This document shows positions 10,245-17,095 of a stretch of 64,000 nt of DNA, piece after piece. This DNA is from Sphingobacterium kitahiroshimense (GTDB taxonomy: Bacteria > Bacteroidota > Bacteroidia > Sphingobacteriales > Sphingobacteriaceae): positions 744,001-808,000 of the forward strand of contig NZ_JAOQNK010000001.1 of assembly GCF_025961315.1 (NCBI RefSeq), given 5' to 3'. The notes under the pieces are model-generated. The model searched no databases, was not told where the DNA came from, and saw nothing but the letters and a program-made list of their open reading frames with translations. Position 1 is the first letter of the stretch, and each line of letters opens with the position of its first letter. A program made the translations under genes and the position numbers.

Positions 10245-10274
10245 TTGATTATAGTTTATTTATATTTATATTTG
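10245..10274 (+). promoter_or_regulatory. Bacteroidota-type housekeeping promoter for the cold-shock gene
   Basis: TTG at 10245-10247, a spacer of exactly 19 bases, and TATATTTG at 10267-10274 match the TTG-N19-TAnnTTTG consensus of the primary sigma factor in Bacteroidota at every defined position. Transcription should start near 10280, giving the cold-shock gene an untranslated leader of about 250 nt. Confidence 0.7.
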
Positions 10275-10279
10275 AGATA

Positions 10280-10531
10280 GTATCGGGCATTGTAGTGGTT
10301 ATTTAGTCCCAGTAAGTACCTTACGTGATCATTCACCACATCACTTGCCGATTTTTGTTATTCATAAAAAGTGCGCAGTACTCTGTAGAGCTTGATTCCA
10401 ATCAACCTTTACTAATACATACATCCTTTTCTTGCTAGCAGATCGATCGACTTCCGCAAGTTATCAAGTTATATCTTATGACATGAAGGGTGGCACAGAA
10501 TTAAATAATTTTTAATAAAAACTATAATATA
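10280..10531 (+). promoter_or_regulatory. long 5' leader of the cold-shock mRNA
   Basis: The stretch from the predicted start site to the ATG at 10532 is about 250 bases with no open frame of its own. Long structured leaders that change fold with temperature are known for cspA of Escherichia coli. By analogy this may be a temperature-responsive leader; the folding itself is inference. Confidence 0.45.
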
Positions 10532-10726
10532 ATGCAAGAAGGAACAGTAAAATTCTTTAACGTTACCAAAGGTTTCGGTTTTATTACACCATCAAATGGT
10601 GGTCAAGATGTATTTGTACATTCAACAGGTTTACTAGATGACATCCGTGAAAACGAGCGTGTTACTTATGAAGTAGAAAACGGTCAAAAAGGTGTTAACG
10701 CATTCAATGTACGCGTAGCAAGATAA
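10532..10726 (+). CDS. cold-shock domain protein (CspA family)
   Basis: 64 residues, the usual size of a single cold-shock OB-fold. RNP1 is KGFGFITPS and RNP2 is QDVFVHST, both with the aromatic residues that stack on single-stranded nucleic acid. The start MQEGTVKFFN is typical of the Bacteroidota branch of the family. The known role is an RNA/ssDNA chaperone in the cytoplasm, often induced by cold or other stress. It is a single-gene unit with a consensus promoter and a long leader. Confidence 0.95.
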   Translation: MQEGTVKFFNVTKGFGFITPSNGGQDVFVHSTGLLDDIRENERVTYEVENGQKGVNAFNVRVAR

Positions 10727-10972
10727 AAGAATTGGGGAATTATATTGTAATTCTCTCTATTTCTGATGTAGTGATTAGCAATTATGCTAATTAACTACAT
10801 TTTTTACAATAACCACTCCCACCCACAAATAGTATGGTGCATATCTCATATGCTTATCCTGCGAAACCTCTACAAACTCATAAAAAACTGTATTCAATTG
10901 GCCCTCATTCATCTAGCGGCAATGCACATTTATGATAGAAACCTGAGCATAAGCAACTTAAAGCCAATGATA

Positions 10973-11173
10973 CTATTCTTTATTTAAAAGATTCTCCATT
11001 TCTAAAACCGCTATTTTTCTATTTTCATGATATCGCTCAACTTCAACATTTACGATTAAGCCATCCACTATAACCGGGCTTCTGATTTCAACAATTTTTG
11101 AATCATCATGTAATATCCAAGCTAAAAATTGTCTACCATTATTTAACTCCTTGTAAATATCGGGTTTTCTCAT
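10973..11173 (-). CDS. small hypothetical protein
   Basis: 66 residues, soluble, with mixed charge and no signal peptide. The sequence begins MRKPDIYKELNNGRQFLAW and contains a central stretch PVIVDGLIVNVEVER that looks like a beta hairpin. It follows the lmo0937-type peptide gene and the DUF892 gene on the same strand, with short gaps, so it probably belongs to the same stress-related transcript. I do not recognise the family. Confidence 0.55.
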   Translation of the reverse strand: MRKPDIYKELNNGRQFLAWILHDDSKIVEIRSPVIVDGLIVNVEVERYHENRKIAVLEMENLLNKE

Positions 11174-11209
11174 AGCACTAAAAATCTAAAATTCAGCTAT
11201 AAAGGGGGA

Positions 11210-11362
11210 TTAAACACCCCCTCGGATAACACGCAATAAAATAACGATGATGGCAATCACTAATAGAATATGAATAATCCCACCAGTAAAAAATCCTCCA
11301 AAAAAACTGATCGCCCAAATAATTATCAAAATTACGGCGATTGTGTATAATATATTTCCCAT
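11210..11362 (-). CDS. lmo0937-family (DUF5670-like) small membrane protein
   Basis: A 50-residue gene that is easily missed because of its length. It starts MGNILYTIAVILIIIWA, continues with a Gly-rich turn FFGGFFTGG and a second hydrophobic segment, and ends in RVIRGGV. Two short transmembrane helices around a glycine turn are the hallmark of the lmo0937 family, widespread in Bacteroidota and Firmicutes and often near stress genes. The longer frame at 11193-11426 covers the same DNA but has no sensible composition. It lies between the DUF892 gene and the 66-residue gene, all on the minus strand. Function unknown. Confidence 0.8.
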   Translation of the reverse strand: MGNILYTIAVILIIIWAISFFGGFFTGGIIHILLVIAIIVILLRVIRGGV

Positions 11363-11427
11363 AGTAAAGTAATATTAGATTTAAAATTAAGAAGCCGGTA
11401 GTATATACCGGCCTGTTCTTGATCAAT

Positions 11428-11949
11428 TTATTTTGCTGCTCCGAGATTAGCTTCGCTCATTGCAATTTCAGTCAATAATACATCTGTATCCTTTTCCTCC
11501 GCTAATGTAGCCGCTAACAGTTCTTCTGCTTCACTGTGTTCCATCAATTTCGCATAAGTAACAAGACAACCATAGGTTGCAATCTCGTAATGCTCCACCT
11601 TTTGTGCAGCGGCGATCAAAGCAGCATCCAGTACTTCAGGGCTATCCTGGAATTCTTCCAAAATTTCATCAGCCTCGTTTAATAGGCCTTCCATCGCTTT
11701 ACATTTTTTACCACGAGCGGTCATATCCAGACTCGAGAATACCGCTTTTAATCTTTCAATCTGCCCTTCTGTCTGTTTATAGTGCGTTTTAAATGCTTCT
11801 TTTAAACTATCACTATGAGCTCCGTCTGCTAACTTTTTTAAACCTTTAAGCAGTTGCTTTTCCGCACCCAGAATATCTTTCAACTCATCTACAAATAATT
11901 CATGTAAGTGCGCATTTGGCATTTCGCCATCTTTGTTTTTTTTAGCCAT
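11428..11949 (-). CDS. DUF892 ferritin-like protein (YciE/YciF family)
   Basis: 173 residues, full length for the family. The order of helices fits a ferritin-like four-helix bundle: LHELFVDELKDILGAEKQLL, then HYKQTEGQIERL, EGLLNEADEIL, and AAAQKVEHYEIATYG. The Glu and His residues in the DELKD, KQTEGQ and VEHYEI motifs are the expected di-iron ligands. Known relatives YciE and YciF of Enterobacteria are stress induced and bind iron; their exact role is open. It heads a probable minus-strand unit with the lmo0937 peptide and the 66-residue protein. Confidence 0.9.
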   Translation of the reverse strand: MAKKNKDGEMPNAHLHELFVDELKDILGAEKQLLKGLKKLADGAHSDSLKEAFKTHYKQTEGQIERLKAVFSSLDMTARGKKCKAMEGLLNEADEILEEFQDSPEVLDAALIAAAQKVEHYEIATYGCLVTYAKLMEHSEAEELLAATLAEEKDTDVLLTEIAMSEANLGAAK

Positions 11950-12069
11950 GATCTTAAGTTTTAATTTAAACTACACTAATAACTTATGGGACAGATAATA
12001 GTTCATTACGAAATATAGAACGCGTATAAAAAAGAAGATATTAGGTAAAAATCTCGTTATAAAAAATTT

Positions 12070-12108
12070 AATACTTCGTCTTCAAATGACTTTTGAAAGC
12101 GAAGTATT
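12070..12108. repeat. long inverted repeat between divergent stress genes
   Basis: AATACTTCG at 12070-12078 pairs perfectly with CGAAGTATT at 12100-12108, and the inner arms CTTCAAA and TTTGAAAG extend the dyad, leaving a loop of only a few bases. It sits roughly midway between the divergent DUF892 gene (start 11949) and the gene at 12207. It may be an operator, or a hairpin in a leader RNA. Confidence 0.5.
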
Positions 12109-12206
12109 ATTAAGAATAATAATATATAAGAAAAATTGATAAGAAAAAAGCAAACCACTTCTTGTCCTATTTGTTTTATAGATGACAATTATAAAATAAT
12201 ACATAT

Positions 12207-12686
12207 ATGGAAGAGGAAAAAATGAATTTGGAAGGTCGACTTATCAACTATCAGGAGTATTATGAGGCTCTAGAACAACCTAAAACTTTTAGCTTTGATT
12301 ATAGTCAGCAGCGATTAATTATTAAAAATTACACATTACGAAATAAGGATAAATCTCTTTACGCTAAATTCCTCAATACTTTTTTTCCTGATAAGGAAGA
12401 GGAAGAGCTCTTAAATTATGATAAGGAGTTATTATATCTCAAAAGATTCGGAAAGGATGAATTGGCGAGATGGCTGATCGATTATAATGTACGCCTATTG
12501 CAATCGGATATTAATTCGACAGATAAAGATGCCATTTTTAAGGTTGTTGCAATCCCTGCTGAAGATGATGTAGATAACTACTTAGCAAAGGATCACCTGA
12601 TACTCCATCATATATTACCGCTTGATGTATTAGAATTCCCATATCCGGTGTGGATAAACATTAAATTGCCACATACAGGATCATAA
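12207..12686 (+). CDS. uncharacterised protein, family member A
   Basis: 159 residues, acidic, soluble, no signal peptide. It shares a conserved core with the proteins at 19016 and 24107: FSFDYSQQRLIIKNYTLR, then a helix with FFPDKEEEELL, then VRLLQSDINSTDKDAIFKVV. The same three blocks in the same order in 19016 (FSFDPQRLLIRNHALR ... VTVMESDIWICDEDAILKVL) show common descent. A second ATG at 12222 has a better purine-rich stretch (AGAGGAAAAA) before it and could be the real start. The next gene at 12744 follows on the same strand. Function unknown; position among stress genes suggests a stress-related role. Confidence 0.7.
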   Translation: MEEEKMNLEGRLINYQEYYEALEQPKTFSFDYSQQRLIIKNYTLRNKDKSLYAKFLNTFFPDKEEEELLNYDKELLYLKRFGKDELARWLIDYNVRLLQSDINSTDKDAIFKVVAIPAEDDVDNYLAKDHLILHHILPLDVLEFPYPVWINIKLPHTGS

Positions 12687-12743
12687 GCAACTTCATGTTG
12701 GAAAAGTCTTTTTATTATTCTAGTAAACTTAAAAATTATAGCG

Positions 12744-12959
12744 ATGTTGTATATTTTAAACGAAGACACTTACGACCTTACTCCTACATTTAGTGAAAAT
12801 CTGCTGATAGATGGAGCTAATGTGGTGAAAACAACTTTTATTAATTCTAAAAATGAAAAATATTTTATGATTTCTTCCGCTGATGTAGCAGATGCATTTT
12901 TTGATGACAACAACGTTGAACTTGATATTTCAGATGCCATCAAAAGAATACAGGAATAA
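12744..12959 (+). CDS. small hypothetical protein
   Basis: 71 residues, acidic, no signal peptide. It begins MLYILNEDTYDLTPTFSEN and has a central YFMISSADVADAFFDD block followed by a helix ending AIKRIQE. It follows the gene at 12207 by 57 bases on the same strand and precedes a convergent hairpin at 13029-13059, so the two are probably one transcript. I do not recognise the family. Confidence 0.6.
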   Translation: MLYILNEDTYDLTPTFSENLLIDGANVVKTTFINSKNEKYFMISSADVADAFFDDNNVELDISDAIKRIQE

Positions 12960-13028
12960 GTTGTTGCCTTTACCGAGCTGAATAGCCCGACACACAAAAG
13001 GTTACAAAATAATCTAAAACACAACAAT

Positions 13029-13059
13029 AGAGCCGATTACATCAATTGCAATCGGCTCT
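13029..13059. terminator. bidirectional terminator hairpin
   Basis: AGAGCCGATT and AATCGGCTCT form a perfect 10-bp stem around an 11-base loop, between the convergent genes ending at 12959 (plus) and 13065 (minus). Confidence 0.6.
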
Positions 13060-13064
13060 TACCT

Positions 13065-13934
13065 TTAGACCTGCTTTGGTTTTGAAAATACACTCTGTAA
13101 GATAACAGATAACATAACAAAAGCACAACCTAAATAAAACGAAGTATTGACCTCTTTACCCTCATTAAAAAATATAAATGCTAAGATTATGGAATAAATA
13201 GGTTCTAAATTGAAGCTTAAATTAACCGTAAAGGCAGGTATTACCCGTAAAACTTCCGCAAACAGGACATACAACGTGACGGTACAAAAAGCGGCTAGCA
13301 ATAATAGGTAGAGTAGATCTGTTGTAGAAGGAAGCAACGTTGTCACTGGAAAAAAATAGAGATAAAATGGTAATAGTATTCCCAAACCGATTGTCCCTCC
13401 TACCATTTGATAGTAATTGATGACGATGCTATCATGCTTTTTTACCAACCGCTCATTAAATACAGTATACAATGCTGCAAATGCGGCTGATATAACTCCA
13501 AGCCATATCCCAAGCTGATAAGATGAATCAAAATGAAATATTAAACTGATGCCTAATAAAGTTAGGCAACTTAATAAAAGCTGTGGGACTGAAAAAGGTT
13601 TTTTGTTGATCAGAGGTTCGAAAATTGCTGTAAATAAGCTTGTCAAACAGTAACAGACCACTCCGATTGATATGTTTGCATATTTTATACTGGCATAGAA
13701 AAATATCCAATGGATGGTAATTAACATGCCTACAGAACTTACAGTAAGTTTTTCGGGCATCGACTGCTTGATATCTTTTTTAAAAAACTTTAAAACAAAG
13801 AACAATATAATTGCTGATAAAAGTACTCGGTACCACACTAATAAACCCTCGTTTAAGGATATTAATTTACCAAAAACTCCCGTAAAACCGGCTAATATAA
13901 CAGCAATGTGTAAGCGTAAATATGATTTTTTCAT
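13065..13934 (-). CDS. EamA/DMT-superfamily transporter
   Basis: 289 residues with about ten hydrophobic segments arranged as two EamA repeats, the classic drug/metabolite transporter plan for the inner membrane. The second repeat ends in the typical LNLEPIYSIILAFIFFNEG motif, in which the Pro and Glu are conserved in the family. The cytoplasmic C-terminus is short. Substrates in this family are amino acids, nucleosides, sugars or metabolites and cannot be read from the sequence. A long hairpin lies at 13977-14020, 42 bases before its start codon, and may control it. Confidence 0.85.
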   Translation of the reverse strand: MKKSYLRLHIAVILAGFTGVFGKLISLNEGLLVWYRVLLSAIILFFVLKFFKKDIKQSMPEKLTVSSVGMLITIHWIFFYASIKYANISIGVVCYCLTSLFTAIFEPLINKKPFSVPQLLLSCLTLLGISLIFHFDSSYQLGIWLGVISAAFAALYTVFNERLVKKHDSIVINYYQMVGGTIGLGILLPFYLYFFPVTTLLPSTTDLLYLLLLAAFCTVTLYVLFAEVLRVIPAFTVNLSFNLEPIYSIILAFIFFNEGKEVNTSFYLGCAFVMLSVILQSVFSKPKQV

Positions 13935-13976
13935 GAAAATGAGCGTATTTCTTTTTTATAGTTAATATCTAAATTT

Positions 13977-14020
13977 TTGACATACTGATGCACACGGCTT
14001 ATCAGCCGAAAGTATGTCAA
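13977..14020 (-). promoter_or_regulatory. large bulged hairpin or operator upstream of the transporter
   Basis: TTGACATACT at 13977-13986 and AGTATGTCAA at 14011-14020 are a perfect 10-bp inverted repeat. Inside, CGGCT and AGCCG form a second 5-bp stem with a 4-base loop, leaving an asymmetric internal loop of 2 bases on one side and 8 on the other. As RNA in the leader of the minus-strand transporter it would be a two-stem element; as DNA it would be an operator. It does not end in a T run, so a simple terminator is less likely. Confidence 0.5.
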
Positions 14021-14172
14021 TCTATTTTAATAGGACATTACGCTATTGGAGGAGGAAGGCTACTTTTTCTATTCATGATTGATTCAAAAATAACTTTTTT
14101 TTATTAAACATAAGCAAGATATAGTATTTTTCTGCTTGCTAATATCCCTGAATAAAAGTATTTTGCTGTTAT

Positions 14173-14895
14173 ATGAAAATTCATGTATTAAAAGATGGTG
14201 ACTTCTGCGTCGACAAAAACAAGGTATTTACTCCTTTGGAAGAATTAGCAAGCGCGACAGGCCTTAAAATGGCTGTCCAGCCTTTTCTAATTGAGGTTGA
14301 GGATCATGTTGTTTTGCTGGATGCAGGGCTAGGGAGATATCATAAAGGATCTCCCGTAATACTTAATAACCTACTAGCCCTCGGTTTCAATCCCTCATGT
14401 ATTACAACTATTTTATTGTCACATCTCCATAAAGACCATATTGCTGGCTTAGTCAATACACAAGGAAATGAATGGTTTCTGAATTTTCCTGATGCAAAGA
14501 TTTATATACAGAAAAGAGAATATCTTTTTGCTAAAAGTAAGACCAATAATCCCTCTTTTGATTTTGACATTTTGGATTTTATTACCGAAAATGGCACCAT
14601 TGTTTGGATGGACGATGATAGAGGTGTTATATGCTCAGAAATTTCTTTTGAAGTGACAGGCGGCCATACGCCCTTTCATCAGGTGTTTTTAATTCGCGAC
14701 AAAGAAAGCATTGCCTTCTACGGTGCTGATAACCTCCCAACAGCAGGCTATTTAAAATATCCAATTGCATTTAAGAGCGATTTCGATGGTAAGAAAGCCA
14801 TGGAGCAACGTACTGAATGGGAAAAACTTGCAAAAGCGCAGCATTGGAAAGTGCTTCTGTATCACGACATGAAAAGAGCTATCTTAGAGTTCTAA
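14173..14895 (+). CDS. metallo-beta-lactamase-fold hydrolase (lactonase-like)
   Basis: 240 residues, cytoplasmic. The metal-binding motif HxHxDH is SHLHKDHIAGL. The next His ligand lies in GGHTPFHQ and the bridging Asp in GADNLPT, as in the glyoxalase-II/lactonase branch. The N-terminus (EDHVVLLDAGLGRYHKG) provides the first beta-lactamase strand and the Asp-Ala-Gly turn. The closest described relatives include N-acyl homoserine lactonases and other lactone or phosphodiester hydrolases; the actual substrate is not predictable. It stands alone between minus-strand genes. Confidence 0.8.
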   Translation: MKIHVLKDGDFCVDKNKVFTPLEELASATGLKMAVQPFLIEVEDHVVLLDAGLGRYHKGSPVILNNLLALGFNPSCITTILLSHLHKDHIAGLVNTQGNEWFLNFPDAKIYIQKREYLFAKSKTNNPSFDFDILDFITENGTIVWMDDDRGVICSEISFEVTGGHTPFHQVFLIRDKESIAFYGADNLPTAGYLKYPIAFKSDFDGKKAMEQRTEWEKLAKAQHWKVLLYHDMKRAILEF

Positions 14896-14924
14896 AATTT
14901 AAGCTGACCATTTAATCCTGCTGT

Positions 14925-15701
14925 TTAAATTTCATTTCCAAAGCCGCGAAAGTTTTTGATGCCATGAATCAAGCAACTTGTAGCAATAACTGCTGCAGTA
15001 CCCATGCTAACAAGGAAGATAGCTGTTCCGTTATCTCTATTGGCAACCGCTACAGCTATTAATGCCCATACTCCTACTAAAGCATATTCGCGCATATTAC
15101 GCTTCCAGGTCATAAAACCATTAACAATACCCGCTACAATTACCATGATCATTGTCCAGTATACCGGTGAAATATTCCATCCATTCCAATCGATTTTAAC
15201 GAGATAAGCGGCTATGTTTGCGATTAATGCAACCGATATCCACCCTGCATATAGCGAGAATGGCCACCAAACGAATGCGACAATACGAAATGGAGGATTA
15301 GTCAGTGCTACGTTAACATTCACAACAATCTTCAATAACGTTAGCAGTAACAAAATCATCAATAATACAGAAATTCCGATATAATCTGTCAACCAAGCAA
15401 TAACCCATATACTATTTAACAGGCATGAAACCGTAAACCATGCTCCTACCCGATCTATAATTTGGCTCTCTTTCTTTGCTTTCAATATGAAAAATGAATA
15501 CGTAACAAAACCGATCAAAAGCAAATAAATCAGTCCCCAGATAGAGAAAGCAAACGACGCGGGAGTAAAAAAGTTATGATAGTCATCGGAAACAGTTTTC
15601 ATTGTTCTGCCATTTATGAAACCGGTATTTGATAAGTAATTAATAACGATCGTAGTTAATAAAGCCACAAGATTAGTAATCGCAAGGGTAATATTTTTCA
15701 T
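14925..15701 (-). CDS. TspO/MBR-like membrane protein
   Basis: 258 residues from the ATG at 15699-15701. A longer frame would need a TTG and is less likely. About seven hydrophobic segments are visible. The segment FTPASFAFSIWGLIYLLL is the signature of the large-form TspO/MBR (tryptophan-rich sensory protein) group in Bacteroidota, and many Trp residues lie at helix ends (VWWPFSLYAGW, VYWTMIM). TspO proteins bind porphyrins and other hydrophobic ligands and are linked to stress; this longer branch has not, to my knowledge, been studied. It is a monocistronic inner-membrane protein gene. Confidence 0.7.
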   Translation of the reverse strand: MKNITLAITNLVALLTTIVINYLSNTGFINGRTMKTVSDDYHNFFTPASFAFSIWGLIYLLLIGFVTYSFFILKAKKESQIIDRVGAWFTVSCLLNSIWVIAWLTDYIGISVLLMILLLLTLLKIVVNVNVALTNPPFRIVAFVWWPFSLYAGWISVALIANIAAYLVKIDWNGWNISPVYWTMIMVIVAGIVNGFMTWKRNMREYALVGVWALIAVAVANRDNGTAIFLVSMGTAAVIATSCLIHGIKNFRGFGNEI

Positions 15702-16290
15702 AGTATGTTGATTATAATTCAATAACAATCAAACAACGTAGTCGTTTGCCATTCATATGTTAAAATTTACACCTCATGGGATCAAAGCTTCTTTTGCCAA
15801 TTTATTTCAACTTCATCGAACTTTTTTGATCCTAAAAAGGTTCTAAAGTGATAAAAGAAATATAATTAAGATGGGATCAAATGAATTTGTATTCAAATTT
15901 TCGATGAATTCGAGACTTTGCCTAGTGCAGAAAGATAGCGTAAGCAATTCTAGTCAATTGTATAATTCTCACTGAGAAGCATGAATTTTATTTTAAGTAA
16001 AACATAACTTTTACACGTTGCTCTACCTGGTAAATCTTTTTGAAAACCATCATATTTCTATAGCAAGATAGTTTCGCCAAAAAAATAGGGTCACAGCCTG
16101 TTCAAAGCTGAGACCCTTTTATATACCAAATTAATAGCACGGTGATGAACCGAATATCAAAATTAATAACTATTACTTCTTATTTTCAACAATGCGTCCT
16201 AAAACCCGTATTTAATTTAAACATACGGTACAAATACGAAAGCGAACATAAAGAAAATGGATATTCACGCACTTTATAAAAATAAAAATT
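15702..16290. other. long intergenic region with one orphan hairpin
   Basis: Nearly 590 bases between the TspO-like gene (minus) and the SemiSWEET gene (plus). I find no convincing protein gene. A GGGATCAAA word occurs twice (near 15778 and 15870). A terminator-like hairpin lies at 16088-16116 and is listed separately. Promoters of both flanking genes should be here. Confidence 0.35.
16088..16116 (-). terminator. orphan terminator-like hairpin
   Basis: GGGTCACAGC and GCTGAGACCC form a 10-base stem with one mismatch around CTGTTCAAA or similar. On the plus strand TTTT follows; on the minus strand the stem is followed by TATTTTTTT, the better terminator. No annotated gene ends here on either strand, so a short untranslated RNA may. 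Confidence 0.45.
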
Positions 16291-16551
16291 ATGATCCTAG
16301 AAAATTTAATCGGAATCACTGCCGGAATTTTAACATCAATATCCATGTTGCCTCAGCTTTTAAAAGTGATTAAGGAAAAAACCGTTGAAGACCTTTCTTT
16401 GCCCATGATCATTATTCTGATAACGGGCTTATCCTTATGGGTGTGGTATGGAATAATAAAGAATGAATTACCGATTATTATTTCAAACGCTTTTGCTGTC
16501 CTAGTCAATTTGTTTTTACTGAGTTATTACCTGAGATTTAAGGACAAATAA
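16291..16551 (+). CDS. SemiSWEET family sugar transporter (PQ-loop)
   Basis: 86 residues with three transmembrane helices, the exact plan of a bacterial SemiSWEET half-transporter that works as a dimer. The PQ motif is in SISMLPQLLKVIKEKT, and the conserved Trp-x-x-Tyr/Gly region is LWVWYGIIKNELP. Known family members carry sucrose, glucose or other small solutes by facilitated diffusion across the inner membrane. It stands alone, about 260 bases before the next small membrane protein gene. Confidence 0.85.
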   Translation: MILENLIGITAGILTSISMLPQLLKVIKEKTVEDLSLPMIIILITGLSLWVWYGIIKNELPIIISNAFAVLVNLFLLSYYLRFKDK

Positions 16552-16810
16552 GTATAGCAACTAGGATCTTCTCTCCTTATTACCTATTTACTTTTTTACT
16601 AATCTCTAAAACTCGAACCTTTTGCTTTATCAGTTGTTGTATAAGAAATGCATCAAAACCAATACGAAACAAAAACCATGACTAGCAACCAAAAGACAGC
16701 AACCGAATAAGGGTAATCTTAATTGCTATCCATAACAGTTTACTATTCTGGGTGGAAGTATGATGTTGGTAAGATAAAATTTCAAAAAAAATCACTTATA
16801 ATAAAAAAAG

Positions 16811-16996
16811 ATGAATGTAAAACGAATTTTCGGAACGATACTGACGCTATTAGGTGTTGTAGGAATGATTTATACGGGCTATGAATTGGTTAATAAGAGT
16901 ACGGCTTATACGACGCTCATCGTAGTCGGAATTATTGGACTAATCTTTTTCTTCTCTGGAATAGGCTTGGTTAAAAACACCAAGGACGAAGCGTAA
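16811..16996 (+). CDS. small two-helix membrane protein
   Basis: 61 residues starting MNVKRIFGTILTLLGVVGM, with two hydrophobic helices separated by YELVNKSTAYTT and a charged tail KNTKDEA. The composition and spacing are credible for a real inner-membrane peptide, and it has good Bacteroidota style with Gly-rich helices. It precedes the PAS kinase at 17096 by 99 bases on the same strand. Family not recognised. Confidence 0.65.
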   Translation: MNVKRIFGTILTLLGVVGMIYTGYELVNKSTAYTTLIVVGIIGLIFFFSGIGLVKNTKDEA

Positions 16997-17095
16997 TGCA
17001 ATTCCAAAAACTTCCTTAATTGCTAATTTATATGACTATTAGTACATAATTGTGCAGTTATTCTTTATCTTTAAATACAAAAAGAGACGTACAGC

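Noticed and set aside
10245..10531. The cold-shock leader as a conserved riboswitch class
   Set aside because: I see no motif of any riboswitch family that I know; only the length and the promoter are supported.
10784..10987. A 67-residue frame after the cold-shock gene
   Set aside because: Irregular composition, no ribosome site, and its end overlaps the minus-strand small gene. No family likeness.
11193..11426. A 77-residue frame on the minus strand
   Set aside because: It overlaps the lmo0937-type gene in another frame, and its Tyr-, Trp- and Cys-rich sequence has no gene-like pattern.
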